Source: Amaranthus tricolor (Eukaryota; Streptophyta; Magnoliopsida; Caryophyllales; Amaranthaceae). From it: a stretch of 64,000 nt of DNA. This document shows, in pieces, positions 48,348 to 62,447 of the stretch (the stretch's first letter is position 1; each line of letters starts with the position of its first letter). Made by a program: the position numbers and the translations under genes. The stretch is taken from positions 16,009,709 to 16,073,708 of the forward strand of contig NC_080049.1 in the NCBI RefSeq assembly GCF_026212465.1, in the 5' to 3' direction. Under the pieces are notes generated by a model. It worked only from the letters and a program-made list of their open reading frames with translations. It had not been told where the DNA came from and did not search any database.

Positions 48348-49777
48348 CAAAAAATAAAAACTAAAAACAATTCACGATTTAAAGAAAACAAAAAACTCAA
48401 ATGTTGGAACACTAACCAATATACCCTATATTTATTACTCCTCCCATTTTAATTTGTTTGTAAAACATAAGAAAACAACTCTTTAAAGAATAAATAAAAT
48501 GTAATAAACTAATTCAGACACACCAAGTATTATAATACTATAAGTATTGAATAATGTTTTCGAATAATGTTTTTGCTTACGTTTTAGAATTATGTTAATT
48601 TGATATATTTTCTTTTGCGTCCATGCAATATAAATACTACACATAGATTAAGATTATGAATCATCACATTCAACAATTAACACTACCTTTACCTTTAATA
48701 TATAAACTAAATTAAAATAACACCAAATTAATTTTACACCATATTTGGGAACGATGATTTTCATTTGATTAAAATTGACTCAAATTTATTATTTAGCAAA
48801 TTAAAAATTTTCAAATTTGAATTTGTATCAAATTTCACCTTTGTTTTTAAGTAGTTAAAGTTAAAAATTTGAGAATAACTACTCAAACCTTATCATTTTC
48901 AAAATCTTCATTTAAAATTTCATGATTGAAATCTGTAATTTTAAATAAAATACTTGTTCCCAAACACAATATTAATGTATTTCTAAATGACCTCTTAACC
49001 TTTTATTTCTTATACTATTCTTAAACACCAAATTAATCTTTTAGTGAAAAATATTTTTCGATTCTAAATCCAATAAAGAATAATAAGTGTGTGTTTCACA
49101 GGAGGTAATTGAAATTATAGAAAGTTTTTTGTTTGATTAAAGGGATGAGAATTGGCAAATGTTGAGATTTGCAAAGAAAAAGTCCCACAAAAAAGTCTTG
49201 GGGAGGGTGATATTTGGAGTAGAGACTTCAGATTTTTATAAAAAGACATTTTGCCCTTAATGAAAGTAGAAAATTAAGAGTTATAAGGATAATTTTATTA
49301 ATATAATTAACTTTTATCTAAATCCTTATTTAGTTATATCATTTGCCAAACAAAGATATAAAACATTTATTTTCAAAGTCTCGATTCACGTCTAGTGTCA
49401 TCAAGTATCAACTATTATCTTATAATTGTCGTTCCCACGTGTCAAACACCACGTTTTGATTGTCGATAATTTCTTTTTATAAAAGCACCACAGTCCAAAT
49501 GGAATGGATGATCCTTATGTTTTCCGTTTCCTAAAATTTAAAACGAAGCACAACTCTCCCCATTTCTTAAATTTAATTTGTTGAGAAGTTGAAGGAATAT
49601 TGAAAGAGTTTTCATTAATCGGTGAGTGTTGCTCAGAACATTGCTCTGAATAAAGCTTCATTTGTTTTCTTTTCTTTTATTAGTCTTTATTCCATTAATG
49701 GCTGTTTTCTCTTTCACTTTCTTTGACTCTGTTTCTTGATTGAATTATATCAGGTTTCTCTTTAAAGATCGGTAAAA

Positions 49778-50452
49778 ATGTCGTCTCCAAAAACAGAATG
49801 TGTTGCGTGCAAGTCTGTAGGCAAGATGTGCAATCAAGATTGTGTGTTTGCACAATTCTTTGGAACAGAAGAACATCCAGATTATAAGATTTTGGACACA
49901 GCGTACGGGATCAAAGATGTGATACAAATTGTAAACATGATAAGTAATATCGAGAATCAGAAAATCACATTGAAGTGGCTATTGGAACAGGCGAAGAAGG
50001 GGGTACGTTGTAAATTGTTTTCATATCCATTAGTGATGTGTAGTAATGATCTTGTTGGTCCGCGTGAGGTTCCAGTTTCAATGCTTCATTGTAGTTGTAT
50101 TATGGCGGGTCTATGTATTTCTCTTGGTTGGCCAACTCTGCGTGTTTTTCCCGCGTACCAATACCACCCTGTAACGCTTCAGCAGATCCCCTTAGGGTCG
50201 TCGTCAGCTAATCCATATTTTATTGGTAATCCGCAACTTTTACTACAACGCCCGCCCACACCACCTTGGCAACATCTACAGTATGGTCAGCAACAGCTGC
50301 CCTTAACACCTCAACATCAATATGTTAGTGCGCAAACACCAGAACAAAACGAGCAACAAAATGAGATACATGAACCAAGCAGCTCAGGACGAAGGACTCA
50401 AAGACCACGAACTCCACGCCAACTCAGGGTGAATAAGTCCAGCCTTAAATAA
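49778..50452 (+). CDS. LBD-like protein, forward copy, unit 5
   Basis: Protein identical to the other forward copies. G-box at 49436, 5'UTR intron 49622-49753. The 5'UTR has a T-to-A change at 49599, just before the donor site, shared with unit 6. Confidence 0.75.
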   Translation: MSSPKTECVACKSVGKMCNQDCVFAQFFGTEEHPDYKILDTAYGIKDVIQIVNMISNIENQKITLKWLLEQAKKGVRCKLFSYPLVMCSNDLVGPREVPVSMLHCSCIMAGLCISLGWPTLRVFPAYQYHPVTLQQIPLGSSSANPYFIGNPQLLLQRPPTPPWQHLQYGQQQLPLTPQHQYVSAQTPEQNEQQNEIHEPSSSGRRTQRPRTPRQLRVNKSSLK

Positions 50453-50816
50453 TATACGTTTGGATTCAGCAAATATGTTAGCTGATCACTGAGTTAGAAT
50501 TTCTGATTTTGTTTGTTAGGTTGTTTGGATAAATAATGTACGTTTTAGGAAGGTTGTTAGGCTAAGAAATTCACGTTCTCTTCCATTCAGTAATCAGTTT
50601 TATTGACAAGAATTAACTCAAGAAACATTAATAAACCCATAGGTCACAAATTCAAATCCTACTATAGCCAATTATCTATTATTTTTAAATGCAGTGAGGA
50701 CATGTATATCCGCCCATGTTCACAAATAGCACCATTTTTTGTAGTGCAAGAATATTGCCTAGCATGGCAATTTATGCTTTGAAAGTTTTTTTGGCTGGTG
50801 AAATTGCAAGTTTGCT

Positions 50817-51660
50817 TCATAAACTTGATGTAAATTTGAATAAAATTGATATCAAAGCATAAGTTGGAGAAAAGGGACAAAAAAAACAATAAAAAAGCCT
50901 GCTGAGGAGAGCTTTGTTGTATGGTAAGATGCTTTTATTGATCATGTATGGTTTTATGTCACTTGTAGACATATTTTGAGACAATAAGAAAGGGGTGAAT
51001 TGTTGTATGAGTTAATATGCAACTTACTAAATTCGTCCATACATTCAACTAGAAATATAAGAACTACTCTGTCTTTAAGATTTCTGATTTGAAGTCAAAC
51101 TCCAGACTTGATTTATGAGAACATTGCACTGTCTCGAGATATCAAATAGGAACAACAGACCTTCTAAAATATTTCAACTTTCTGGTTACCACAGTCTATC
51201 ACAATGTCCTTAACCAAGTCCTTTAGTACTATCCTCAACGATCCTACTCCAAACCTTGTAGTACCTAGATCCGGATCCTACTCCGGATCTTACACTGTAT
51301 GATCTCTTAAAATAAAACTACTCATATTAGTGAAATTTAGTCACCATCAGAACATAAAGGTCAAGGAATTTTCCCTTTTTGATGATAATAAACTTAGTAA
51401 CATAACTTAACTTCAGGTGACTGGTATTGTTATAACTTGATATTTAGGGATAATGGTTTACGAATGGTTAATTAGCTAATTATAATATTGGTAGTAACTT
51501 GGGGAATAATTTAGTTTTAAGTGGTAGTTTTCTTATAAAAAAGAGGAATGAGAGGCTCATTAGTATCATGAAAATTGTTATACACTTGTTAGATGCGTTT
51601 TACTCATTTTAGGAGATCTCAAGCCTCTCGAATTGCATGATTTACCGTTTTACTCATTTT
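50817..51660. mobile_element. Palindrome spacer, unit 5
   Basis: Spacer of the unit-2 type, with the 9-bp stem at 51267-51290. Confidence 0.35.
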
Positions 51661-52025
51661 AGCAAACTTGCAATTTCACCAGCCAAAAAAACTTTCAAAG
51701 CATAAATTGCCATGCTAGGCAATGTTCTTGCACTACAAAAAAATAGTGCTATTTGTGAACATGGGCGGATATACATGTCCTCACTGCATTTAAAAACAAT
51801 AAATAATTGGCTATAGTAGGATTTGAACTTGTTACCTGTGGGTTTATTAATGTTTCTTGAGTTAATTCTTGTCAATAAAACTGATTACAGAATGGAAGAG
51901 AACGTGGATTTCTTAGCCTAACAACCTTCCTAAAACGTATCTTATTTATCCAAACAACCTAACGAACAAAATCAGAAAATCTAACTCATTGATCAGCTAA
52001 CATATTTGCTGAATCCAAACGTATC

Positions 52026-52700
52026 TTATTTAAGGCTGGACTTATTCACCGTGAGTTGGCGTGGAGTTCGTGGTCTTTGAGTCCTTCGTCTTGAGCTGCT
52101 TGCTTCATGTATCTCATTTTGTTGCTCGTTTTGTTCTCGTGTTTGCGCATTAACATATTGATGTTGAGGTGTTAAAGGCAGCTGTTGCTGACCATACTGT
52201 AGATGTTGCCAAGGTGGTGTGGGCGGGCGTTGTAGTAAAAGTTGCGGATTACCAATAAAATATGGATTAGCTGACGACGACCCTAAGGGGATCTGCTGAA
52301 GCGTTACAGGGTGGTATTGGTACGCGGGAAAAACACGCAGAGTTGGCCAACCAAGAGAAATACATAGACCCGCCATAATCCAACTACAATGAAGCATTGA
52401 AACTGGAACCTCACGCGGACCAACAAGATCATTACTACACATCACTAATGGATATGAAAACAATTTACAACGTACCCCCTTCTTCGCCTGTTCCAATAGC
52501 CACTTCAATGTGATTTTCTGATTCTCGATATTACTTATCATGTTTACAATTTGGATCACATCTTTGATCCCGTACGCTGTGTCCAAAATCTTATAATCTG
52601 GATGTTCTTCTGTTCCAAAGAATTGTGCAAACACACAATCTTGATTGCACATCTTGCCTACAGACTTGCATGCAACACATTCTGTTTTTGGAGACGACAT
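52026..52700 (-). CDS. LBD-like protein, reverse copy, unit 5
   Basis: Carries the six reverse-arm residues. Predicted 5'UTR intron 52725-52856. Confidence 0.75.
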   Translation of the reverse strand: MSSPKTECVACKSVGKMCNQDCVFAQFFGTEEHPDYKILDTAYGIKDVIQIVNMISNIENQKITLKWLLEQAKKGVRCKLFSYPLVMCSNDLVGPREVPVSMLHCSWIMAGLCISLGWPTLRVFPAYQYHPVTLQQIPLGSSSANPYFIGNPQLLLQRPPTPPWQHLQYGQQQLPLTPQHQYVNAQTREQNEQQNEIHEASSSRRRTQRPRTPRQLTVNKSSLK

Positions 52701-54217
52701 TTTTACCGATCTTTAAAGAGAAACCTGATATAATTCAATCAAGAAATGGAGTCAAAGAAAGTGAAAGAGAAAACCGCCATTAATGGAATAAAGACTAATA
52801 AAAGAAAAGAAAACAAATGAAGCTTTATTCCGAACAATGTTCTGAGCAACACTCACCGATTAATGAAAACTCTTTCAAAATTCCTTCAACTTCTCAACAA
52901 ATTAAATTTAAGAAATGGGAGAGTTGTGCTTCGTTTTAAATTTTAGGAAACGGAAAACATAAGGATCATCCATTCCATTTGGACTGTGGTGCTTTTATAA
53001 AAAGAAATTATCGACAATCAAAACGTGGTGTTTGACACGTGGGAACGACAATTATAAGATAATCGTTGATACTTGATGACACAAGACGTGAATTGAGACT
53101 TTGAAAATAAATGTTTTATATCTTTGTTTGGCAAAATAAGGATTTAGATAACTCTTAATTTTCTACTTTTATTAAGGGCAAAATGTCTTTTTATAAAAAT
53201 CTGAAATCTCTACTCCAAATATCACTCTCCCCAAGACTTTTCTGTGGGACATTTTCTTTCCAAGTCTCAACATTTGCCAATTCTCATCCCCTTAAACAAA
53301 CAAAAAACTTTCTGTAATTTCAATTCACTCCTGTCAAACACACACTTATTATTCTTTATTGGATTTACATTCGGAAAATATTTTTCACTAAAAGATTAAT
53401 TTGGTGTTTAAGAATAGTATAAGAAATAAAAGGTTAAGAGGTCATTTAGGAATACATTAATATAGTGTGTGCGAACAAGTATTTTATTTCAAATTACGGA
53501 TTTCAATCATGAAAATATAAATGAAAAATTTGAAAATGACAAGGTTTGGGTAGTTATTCCCAAATTTTCAACTTTAACTACTAAAAAACAAAGGTGAAAT
53601 TTAATACAATTTCAGATTTGAAAAATTTTAAATTGCTAAATAATAAATTTGAGTCAATTTCAATCAAATGAAATCATTGTTCCCAAATATGGCATAAAAT
53701 TAATTTGATGTTATTTTAATTTAGTTTATATATTAAAGGTAAAGGTAGTGTTAATTGTTGAATGTGATGATTCATAATCTTAATCTATGTGTCCTATGGT
53801 ATATTAATGATGTGTAGTATTTATATTGCATGGACGCAAAAGAAAATATATCAAATTAATATAATTCTAAAACGTAAGCAAAAACATTATTCGAAAACAT
53901 TATTCAATACTTATAGTATTATAATACTTGGTGTGTCTGAATTAGTTTATTACATTTTATTTTTTCTTTTAAGAGTTGTTTTCTTATGTTTTACAAACAA
54001 ATTAAAATGGGAGGAGTAATAAATATAGGGTATATTGGTTAGTGTTCCAACATTTGAGTTTTTTGTTTTTTTTTTTAAATCGTGAATTGTGTTTAGTTTT
54101 TATTTTTTGTTTTTATAAAAAGTTAACAAACCACTTGCACATAAATAAAAAGTTTTATTGAACAGATCGTTTAGGTGAAAAGTAACTTTTGGAAATCAAA
54201 TTGAAAGTACCAAAAAA

Positions 54218-54223
54218 ACCGAA
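54218..54223. other. 106-bp deletion junction (unit 5)
   Basis: Base-for-base the same junction as at 19113/19114, so units 2 and 5 inherit one deletion event. Confidence 0.9.
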
Positions 54224-55123
54224 ATTGCTACCCTTTGTAATTTTGGCTTTGGTCCCCCTTACGAATATGATATATAATTTAATAAAAATTTCCTAGAATA
54301 ATCAAACATTTTCTTTCCTACAATAATCTCATCTATTGATTAACCTTGAATAATCCCAACTTTAAGAGGTATTTTCCTAGAATAAACTTGTTAATTGGAT
54401 GACTTGCTATAGCAAATTTTATTTATTTTTAAAAAAAGATAAATTAAAATAAAATGTTGAAAAAATATTATTTATAATCATTCATGTAAGTTTTTTAAAA
54501 AGTTTTCTAATTTTATATTAATTTTTAGATTATTTTTTTTGGTAAACTGCCTACTATAAGAGGTCACCAAGTTACCCGAGTTTACTCTAGGCAAATACCC
54601 CTTAAAGTTGGGTTTATTTATAGTTAATCAATAGGTGGAATTATTATGGGAAAATCATGAAAAGGTTGGTGAAACAGCCCGACCCAGCGTAAATAGTATA
54701 TTGAAAATTTAATTTCAATTTCTTAAAAATTATTTGTTCTATAAAAATGCGATTTGTAATTAAATACCTTTAAACAATAAAGGATATTTAATTATTATAT
54801 AAACAAAATTGTTTGTTTAAATTACTTATGGACGTCAACCATGTATTAAGATCTTGTTCAGGATTTTGGTTCAAATCTAATTAATCTCATAATTTCATTT
54901 CCAAATCAAACACCTATTCACGTCATTGAACAATCGGTCAAGGTACACACCTTTTGCATTCCCTGTACTGTCAAATCAATTAATTGGAAGTACAAATGCA
55001 TTGTACTATACTCTTTTAATAGAGAGTGAAACGCATTTTTCATTCATTCACCACTATACTTTCTGATTTGTTTTTCAAACCGTCTCTTTCACCTTCCTTT
55101 TAAAGCCTTAAAAATCCTTTTCA

Positions 55124-56539
55124 ATGGCACCCAAAAGAAAGATGAATAAATCGGGTACAAAATCCGAAAAAGGTGAATCATCCAAAACCAAAATTCCTGA
55201 ACCAATAACTCCTATCATTCACTCACCTTTAAACTCTTTAGATGTTCCAAAACAGTGGTTTGAGAATCACACAGCGTATGAGAGATGGATTGATATTTTC
55301 AGGCAGCGCTCACTTTCTTATGTTGATATTCTTGATTACAATTTCTTCTTATTTGAAGATCTTGAGATTATCTCTGCTTTTATTCAATCTCCTCCTGGTA
55401 TGTTGTTGAACCCTGGTTCTACTACATATCCTGCTCTTGTGAAAGTCTTTTATTCAAACTTGTCTTTTACTATGATTGATAGCAATCAGGCCTTAAGAAG
55501 CTTTGTCAAAGGACAAGAGATTATAATCTCTAAAATCCTAATGAATGATTTGTTAAAATTCTCACATGATGTTGATGATAAAACCCCTAACATTCTGGCG
55601 TTACAAAACGCTAAGGACATGTTTATTCTTGAATCCTATTCTGATTTCTCTTCTGTTAAACAACTGACCCACAATGCCTTGAATTTATGTGGTAAATTAC
55701 TACATTATATTCTTGTTAGATTTGTCTTCTCACGTAACTCTTCATGTGAATTAGTTACAAATGCCCATCCAATATTAATGTTGAAAATTGTCTCTCTTAA
55801 AAATATTGATTTTGCTTCTGTTATTTTCTCTACAATGCGATTTTGCAGTTCTCATACTCTGGTCCTCTATCTCTGTCAAAATTGTCTCTCTTAAAATTGT
55901 TCTCTTCCTTATGATAACTTATTGGCATTAATCTTTGATCATTTTAATCTGCTCTCTGATTCAGCGGAAGTAGATTACTCTGGTCCTCTATCTCTGTCAA
56001 GTGAAATCCTCTCTCCTCTTGGTATTTTTAAAATACATGGCAAGTATGAGTTATACTCACATTTGACTTCAACTGAGAAAGAGGATCTGCAAAAGATTCA
56101 TGGTAAGCGGCTTTCACGTCTTGAACCTCACATTAAAGAGCACACCACTTTTTCCCGACTCCAGTCTCTTGACTTAGAGGTTGGTGAAATGAAATCTTCC
56201 TTACTTGATTTGCATGATAAAGTGTCTACTCTGACTTTTATGTTAGACACATTTATGAAAGACATGAAAGGTATGGTAGTTGAAGATGTGGTGGTGGAAG
56301 AAGAAGTTGATGAGGGTGTTGCTGCTATGCCACAAGAGGATGTTGTCATGGAGGAAGCAAAGGAGATGGAAGGAGAAAACGAGAAGGAAGCTGATGAGAA
56401 ACAGACAGACAAGGAAATGGAAATTCCTGTTGCTCTTGATACCACCCCAATCCAAACCATTACTTCAACTGTTGATGAAACCACTTCCCCTGGTAAACCA
56501 AAACCTTCCAGAAAAAGGAAGACTAGGTCCAGGAAGTAA
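55124..56539 (+). pseudogene. Env-like frame with internal stop, unit 5
   Basis: TAA at 55892-55894. The residues Leu70, Arg204, Cys208, Pro216, Leu218 equal those of unit 2, 35,107 bp upstream. Confidence 0.6.
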
Positions 56540-57373
56540 TTTTAGTTGTTAATGGTTTATAAACATTTTATTTTATAACAATATTTTTATTAACAATCCC
56601 AACACTTTCCTCTCCTTGTTTATTTTTTGATGAAAGTCAAAAAGGGGGAGATATGTAAATTATTTTAGTATGCTTGCTTTGGGAGATTTATATTTTAATT
56701 CTTACTTTGTTTGCTTGCATATATCATGTTACATAAATATATTGTTGGACACATAGTATGCTAATGCTTAGAATAGATGATCTGATATATTGCTATGCTT
56801 TGATTTATTGATGAATTGTTTTGTTCATTCAACATTCATGCTTGAGGGAGATATGAAAATTTATGGAAAAATTTGTGGAAATATGAAAATTTGTGGAAAT
56901 ATGAAAATTTGTGGAGATATTATTTTAATATGTTTCTGTTAAAAAAGGAAAAAGGAGATATAGATATAAAAATTGATAATTGCTGATTATTGATTATTGT
57001 TCATGTTCATAATGTTTGATAATCATGTTTTTGATATTAAGCATTGATATGATGCTACATTACAATAGTGATTATTATATTTGCATGTATTTTGATTGGA
57101 TATTTGTTTGCATGCATAGATAATGAAACATGAAATCTTATTTGATTATGATGATATGAAACATGAAAATTCATTGGTTTATATTATTTTGTTTTTGTAT
57201 TGTTCTGATTTGAAACTGTTTTCAAAATTTTAAAGAACATTCTGATTGATGATAAAGTCTTGAAAATATTCTGTTTAAAGATATATTGTTTATTCTTATC
57301 ATGTTTTCAATTCATATTAACTTAAAAATATGATTTAGGAAAATATGGTTTTGACTATCATCAAGGGGGAGAT

Positions 57374-58867
57374 TGAAGATTCAACTCTCTTAAATAATGA
57401 TAAGGGGAATTTGAAGACTCAATTCTCTTAAATCATGATAATTCAAAACACATATTGATTAAACAAATAAATTAAGTAATTACATTTAGTTGTTTAATTA
57501 AGTCTAAAATCATATTTGATATACATTTGATAAGTGATATATATATTAAAGTTCGAAGATATTGGAATATGCTTAAAGAACTTAAGTTTATCTTAAAGTT
57601 GATTTTATAAGTCTTGAAATACGTTTCAAAGTCTTGAAGATAATTACGCGTATAATCAGGTTAATTTCGTATTATATTTGAAATATTTTAATAGGTCAAG
57701 GTTCATTAAAATTACCTTTGATATTATTTGAAAATAAGTTTGAATATTTCATTACACGTTTTGTTATTAAACGTTCAAATGTTTTATATTTAAACTTGAA
57801 TTTAAATATGTGCTTAAATTAATTTGATGATTAAATATAGTACAAGGTACACATGTTTTGTTAAATATAGTACACGGCTGTATTTGATGTTAAATTAGTT
57901 GTTATGCAAATTATAGAGTTTTCTATTAATAAGATGGTATTTGAATTAACATTAAAAATAGAAAATGACTATTTAAATTAATACTAATAATAGAAATTAA
58001 TTTGAATAATTAATTTAAACGTTGATAAATCTTGTTTGTGTTTAGTTTTCAATATCTTGTTTGAGTACTAACGTGGCAGCATAGCATTGGATATTAAAGA
58101 CAAATTACAACACACAATGACGAAATTATTTTAGCTGTCAATACACGTCAGTTTGATGTTAAGCTCAAGATCTTAAGGACAGGCACAGAATGACCAGTTC
58201 AATAGAAAATAACGGAAAGGAGCCTTCTTGTTTTCCAAAATGTGTTGAGGCGTAACACTATATATATGAGGCTTCATTTAAGAATTAAGGATACATCTCT
58301 ATGCACCTCTTCTTATAACTTTCTCTCTTTAGAAATTCTCTAAGTGTTTAAGAGTTGTAATTCTTAGTTCATCTAACTCTTACATTTGTAATAGGCTTAA
58401 GAGTTTTAAAAAGAGTTAGATTAAGTTTAATACGCCTAACCAAGAATACGTTTCAAAGGTTCAACTTGTGAATCTCTATTGTGAGATTTGGGATTTGCTT
58501 TTATTAAAGGGACTTGTAATACGGTTCTTCAAGGGGAAGAACGTGGTGTGAGGAGATAGTGAGATCTTCTTGTTTGTATTAAAGTCGGATTAATAAAAGA
58601 CGTTGAAATCCTACGGGTTGAAAGAGAACCCATAGGTGGGGAGTAGGTTGGTTAGTACCGAACCTCGTTAACATATCGTGTGTTATACTTTAAAGTTTAT
58701 TTTCCGCACATACGTTATTGTTTACGAATTGACTCAAAACTGTTCCAGAAAACATTTTTGACAGACTCCTCAAACTCTTGAGACAAGTTTTTAGACAAAA
58801 TTTTAAATAGCCCAAACTCTCTATTCACCCCTCCTCTAGAGAGTATTCAACCTCCTATTAACTTTCA
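57374..58867 (+). mobile_element. Sirevirus-like 3' LTR spanning units 5-6
   Basis: Same structure as the other LTRs, with the TATA box at 58259. Confidence 0.55.
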
Positions 58868-59505
58868 TATACATTACTAAAAAATCAAATCAAAAGAAAA
58901 TTAAAAAACTAATAATTATGCATAACAATGGTGACCCGTTTCGTGATAATAGAATTTTTTTCGTTCCTGTAATCTGTGTTTTTGCACCATGATTCCAGGG
59001 AAGGGAAAAAACCATTGAAAGAAACTCCCAACTACAATAGACCACCCAAACAACTCAGAATTGGACTATGTTTTACGTTCACAAAAACACAAAAATAAAA
59101 TCATAAACAACTACGCCAAATAAACTACAACAAGAAACAAGAAAAGAAAGACAACCCTAGCTACAAGTAAAGAAAAACAGAATCAACAAGACCCCTACCC
59201 CCTACACGTACAAAACCCCCACGTTTGCCTGTGAGGTGGCAGAATAGTAACAAAACATTAATCTAATTAGATCATAAAAATACATAAAATCATTTGCAAA
59301 GGAGTAATTAATATTGATCAATAATTATAGATTCACAACTTGTTTCAATACTACTTTTACTTAACACTTGATATTCGTAATTTTTGTCATTAATCTTTCT
59401 TCAATAAAAATTAGTTTGTTCTTCATTTATTGTTCTTTGAATTAATTATTGTGTCATTTGGTATTCAATTATTGGTTTTCTTGAATTTTTCATTTATTTC
59501 ATACT

Positions 59506-59978
59506 TAGTCATGTTTAGTATCATCTTAGGGTTTGTTTTTATTGCTTTTACCATGATTAGTGAGTAGATCCAATTTTTAGGATTAGGGTTTGAACCTATA
59601 AGTCAAGTATGATTTGATTCTTGATTGTGTCTATGAAATTAAGATTAAAGTGGGTGAATTGTTCTTATAACCCTAAATTAAACATGCTTTGTCGAACTAG
59701 TCAATAGAACTAGCGTGTGAGATTGGGATCGACTTTGCTTTAAGGTAAATCGTAGTTAAATTCTTAATAATTCGTTAAATAAAACTAGCGTGAATCGAAT
59801 TAGTAAGGTCTAAATCTAATAGTTTATCAACAGAGCGAGAATTTAAGATTAACAAGATTATGTTTAACCACGTAATTAATTCGACATTTCATTGACACTA
59901 ATGAGAATTTGATCATATAAGAGTTTAGGGGACTCCCGACACTCTAGATCTCTTTATCATATAGCTTTAATCCACATT
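59506..59978 (+). mobile_element. Ty3/gypsy-like LTR-type fragment, unit 6
   Basis: Collinear copy of the unit-1 fragment. Confidence 0.4.
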
Positions 59979-61408
59979 CAAAAAATAAAAACTAAAAACA
60001 ATTCACGATTTAAAGAAAACAAAAAACTCAAATGTTGGAACACTAACCAATATACCCTATATTTATTACTCCTCCCATTTTAATTTGTTTGTAAAACATA
60101 AGAAAACAACTCTTTAAAGAATAAATAAAATGTAATAAACTAATTCAGACACACCAAGTATTATAATACTATAAGTATTGAATAATGTTTTCGAATAATG
60201 TTTTTGCTTACGTTTTAGAATTATGTTAATTTGATATATTTTCTTTTGCGTCCATGCAATATAAATACTACACATAGATTAAGATTATGAATCATCACAT
60301 TCAACAATTAACACTACCTTTACCTTTAATATATAAACTAAATTAAAATAACACCAAATTAATTTTACACCATATTTAGGAACGATGATTTTCATTTGAT
60401 TGAAATTGACTCAAATTTATTATTTAGCAAATTAAAAATTTTCAAATTTGAATTTGTATCAAATTTCACCTTTGTTTTTAAGTAGTTAAAGTTAAAAATT
60501 TGAGAATAACTACTCAAACCTTATCATTTTCAAAATCTTCATTTAAAATTTCATGATTGAAATCTGTAATTTTAAATAAAATACTTGTTCCCAAACACAA
60601 TATTAATGTATTTCTAAATGACCTCTTAACCTTTTATTTCTTATACTATTCTTAAACACCAAATTAATCTTTTAGTGAAAAATATTTTTCGATTCTAAAT
60701 CCAATAAAGAATAATAAGTGTGTGTTTCACAGGAGGTAATTGAAATTATAGAAAGTTTTTTGTTTGATTAAAGGGATGAGAATTGGCAAATGTTGAGATT
60801 TGCAAAGAAAAAGTCCCACAAAAAAGTCTTGGGGAGGGTGATATTTGGAGTAGAGACTTCAGATTTTTATAAAAAGACATTTTGCCCTTAATGAAAGTAG
60901 AAAATTAAGAGTTATAAGGATAATTTTATTAATATAATTAACTTTTATCTAAATCCTTATTTAGTTATATCATTTGCCAAACAAAGATATAAAACATTTA
61001 TTTTCAAAGTCTCGATTCACGTCTAGTGTCATCAAGTATCAACTATTATCTTATAATTGTCGTTCCCACGTGTCAAACACCACGTTTTGATTGTCGATAA
61101 TTTCTTTTTATAAAAGCACCACAGTCCAAATGGAATGGATGATCCTTATGTTTTCCGTTTCCTAAAATTTAAAACGAAGCACAACTCTCCCCATTTCTTA
61201 AATTTAATTTGTTGAGAAGTTGAAGGAATATTGAAAGAGTTTTCATTAATCGGTGAGTGTTGCTCAGAACATTGCTCTGAATAAAGCTTCATTTGTTTTC
61301 TTTTCTTTTATTAGTCTTTATTCCATTAATGGCTGTTTTCTCTTTCACTTTCTTTGACTCTGTTTCTTGATTGAATTATATCAGGTTTCTCTTTAAAGAT
61401 CGGTAAAA

Positions 61409-62083
61409 ATGTCGTCTCCAAAAACAGAATGTGTTGCGTGCAAGTCTGTAGGCAAGATGTGCAATCAAGATTGTGTGTTTGCACAATTCTTTGGAACAGA
61501 AGAACATCCAGATTATAAGATTTTGGACACAGCGTACGGGATCAAAGATGTGATACAAATTGTAAACATGATAAGTAATATCGAGAATCAGAAAATCACA
61601 TTGAAGTGGCTATTGGAACAGGCGAAGAAGGGGGTACGTTGTAAATTGTTTTCATATCCATTAGTGATGTGTAGTAATGATCTTGTTGGTCCGCGTGAGG
61701 TTCCAGTTTCAATGCTTCATTGTAGTTGTATTATGGCGGGTCTATGTATTTCTCTTGGTTGGCCAACTCTGCGTGTTTTTCCCGCGTACCAATACCACCC
61801 TGTAACGCTTCAGCAGATCCCCTTAGGGTCGTCGTCAGCTAATCCATATTTTATTGGTAATCCGCAACTTTTACTACAACGCCCGCCCACACCACCTTGG
61901 CAACATCTACAGTATGGTCAGCAACAGCTGCCCTTAACACCTCAACATCAATATGTTAGTGCGCAAACACCAGAACAAAACGAGCAACAAAATGAGATAC
62001 ATGAACCAAGCAGCTCAGGACGAAGGACTCAAAGACCACGAACTCCACGCCAACTCAGGGTGAATAAGTCCAGCCTTAAATAA
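61409..62083 (+). CDS. LBD-like protein, forward copy, unit 6
   Basis: Protein identical to the other forward copies. G-box at 61067, 5'UTR intron 61253-61384. Confidence 0.75.
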   Translation: MSSPKTECVACKSVGKMCNQDCVFAQFFGTEEHPDYKILDTAYGIKDVIQIVNMISNIENQKITLKWLLEQAKKGVRCKLFSYPLVMCSNDLVGPREVPVSMLHCSCIMAGLCISLGWPTLRVFPAYQYHPVTLQQIPLGSSSANPYFIGNPQLLLQRPPTPPWQHLQYGQQQLPLTPQHQYVSAQTPEQNEQQNEIHEPSSSGRRTQRPRTPRQLRVNKSSLK

Positions 62084-62447
62084 TATACGTTTGGATTCAG
62101 CAAATATGTTAGCTGATCACTGAGTTAGAATTTCTGATTTTGTTTGTTAGGTTGTTTGGATAAATAATGTACGTTTTAGGAAGGTTGTTAGGCTAAGAAA
62201 TTCACGTTCTCTTCCATTCAGTAATCAGTTTTATTGACAAGAATTAACTCAAGAAACATTAATAAACCCATAGGTCACAAATTCAAATCCTACTATAGCC
62301 AATTATCTATTATTTTTAAATGCAGTGAGGACATGTATATCCGCCCATGTTCACAAATAGCACCATTTTTTGTAGTGCAAGAATATTGCCTAGCATGGCA
62401 ATTTATGCTTTGAAAGTTTTTTTGGCTGGTGAAATTGCAAGTTTGCT

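Larger units (their letters stand above)
48348..54109. repeat. Palindrome of unit 5
   Basis: Arms 48348-50816 and 51661-54109, spacer 50817-51660. The outer part of the left arm is like unit 2, but 49599 is A as in unit 6. Confidence 0.95.
46846..58476. repeat. Macrosatellite unit 5 (short type)
   Basis: Unit of 11631 bp with the same 106-bp deletion junction as unit 2 (54220/54221) and the same right-half variants. An A in GGAATATTGA (49599), upstream of the forward LBD gene, is shared only with unit 6. A private A occurs in CTTAAAAATATG near 57325. Confidence 0.97.
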
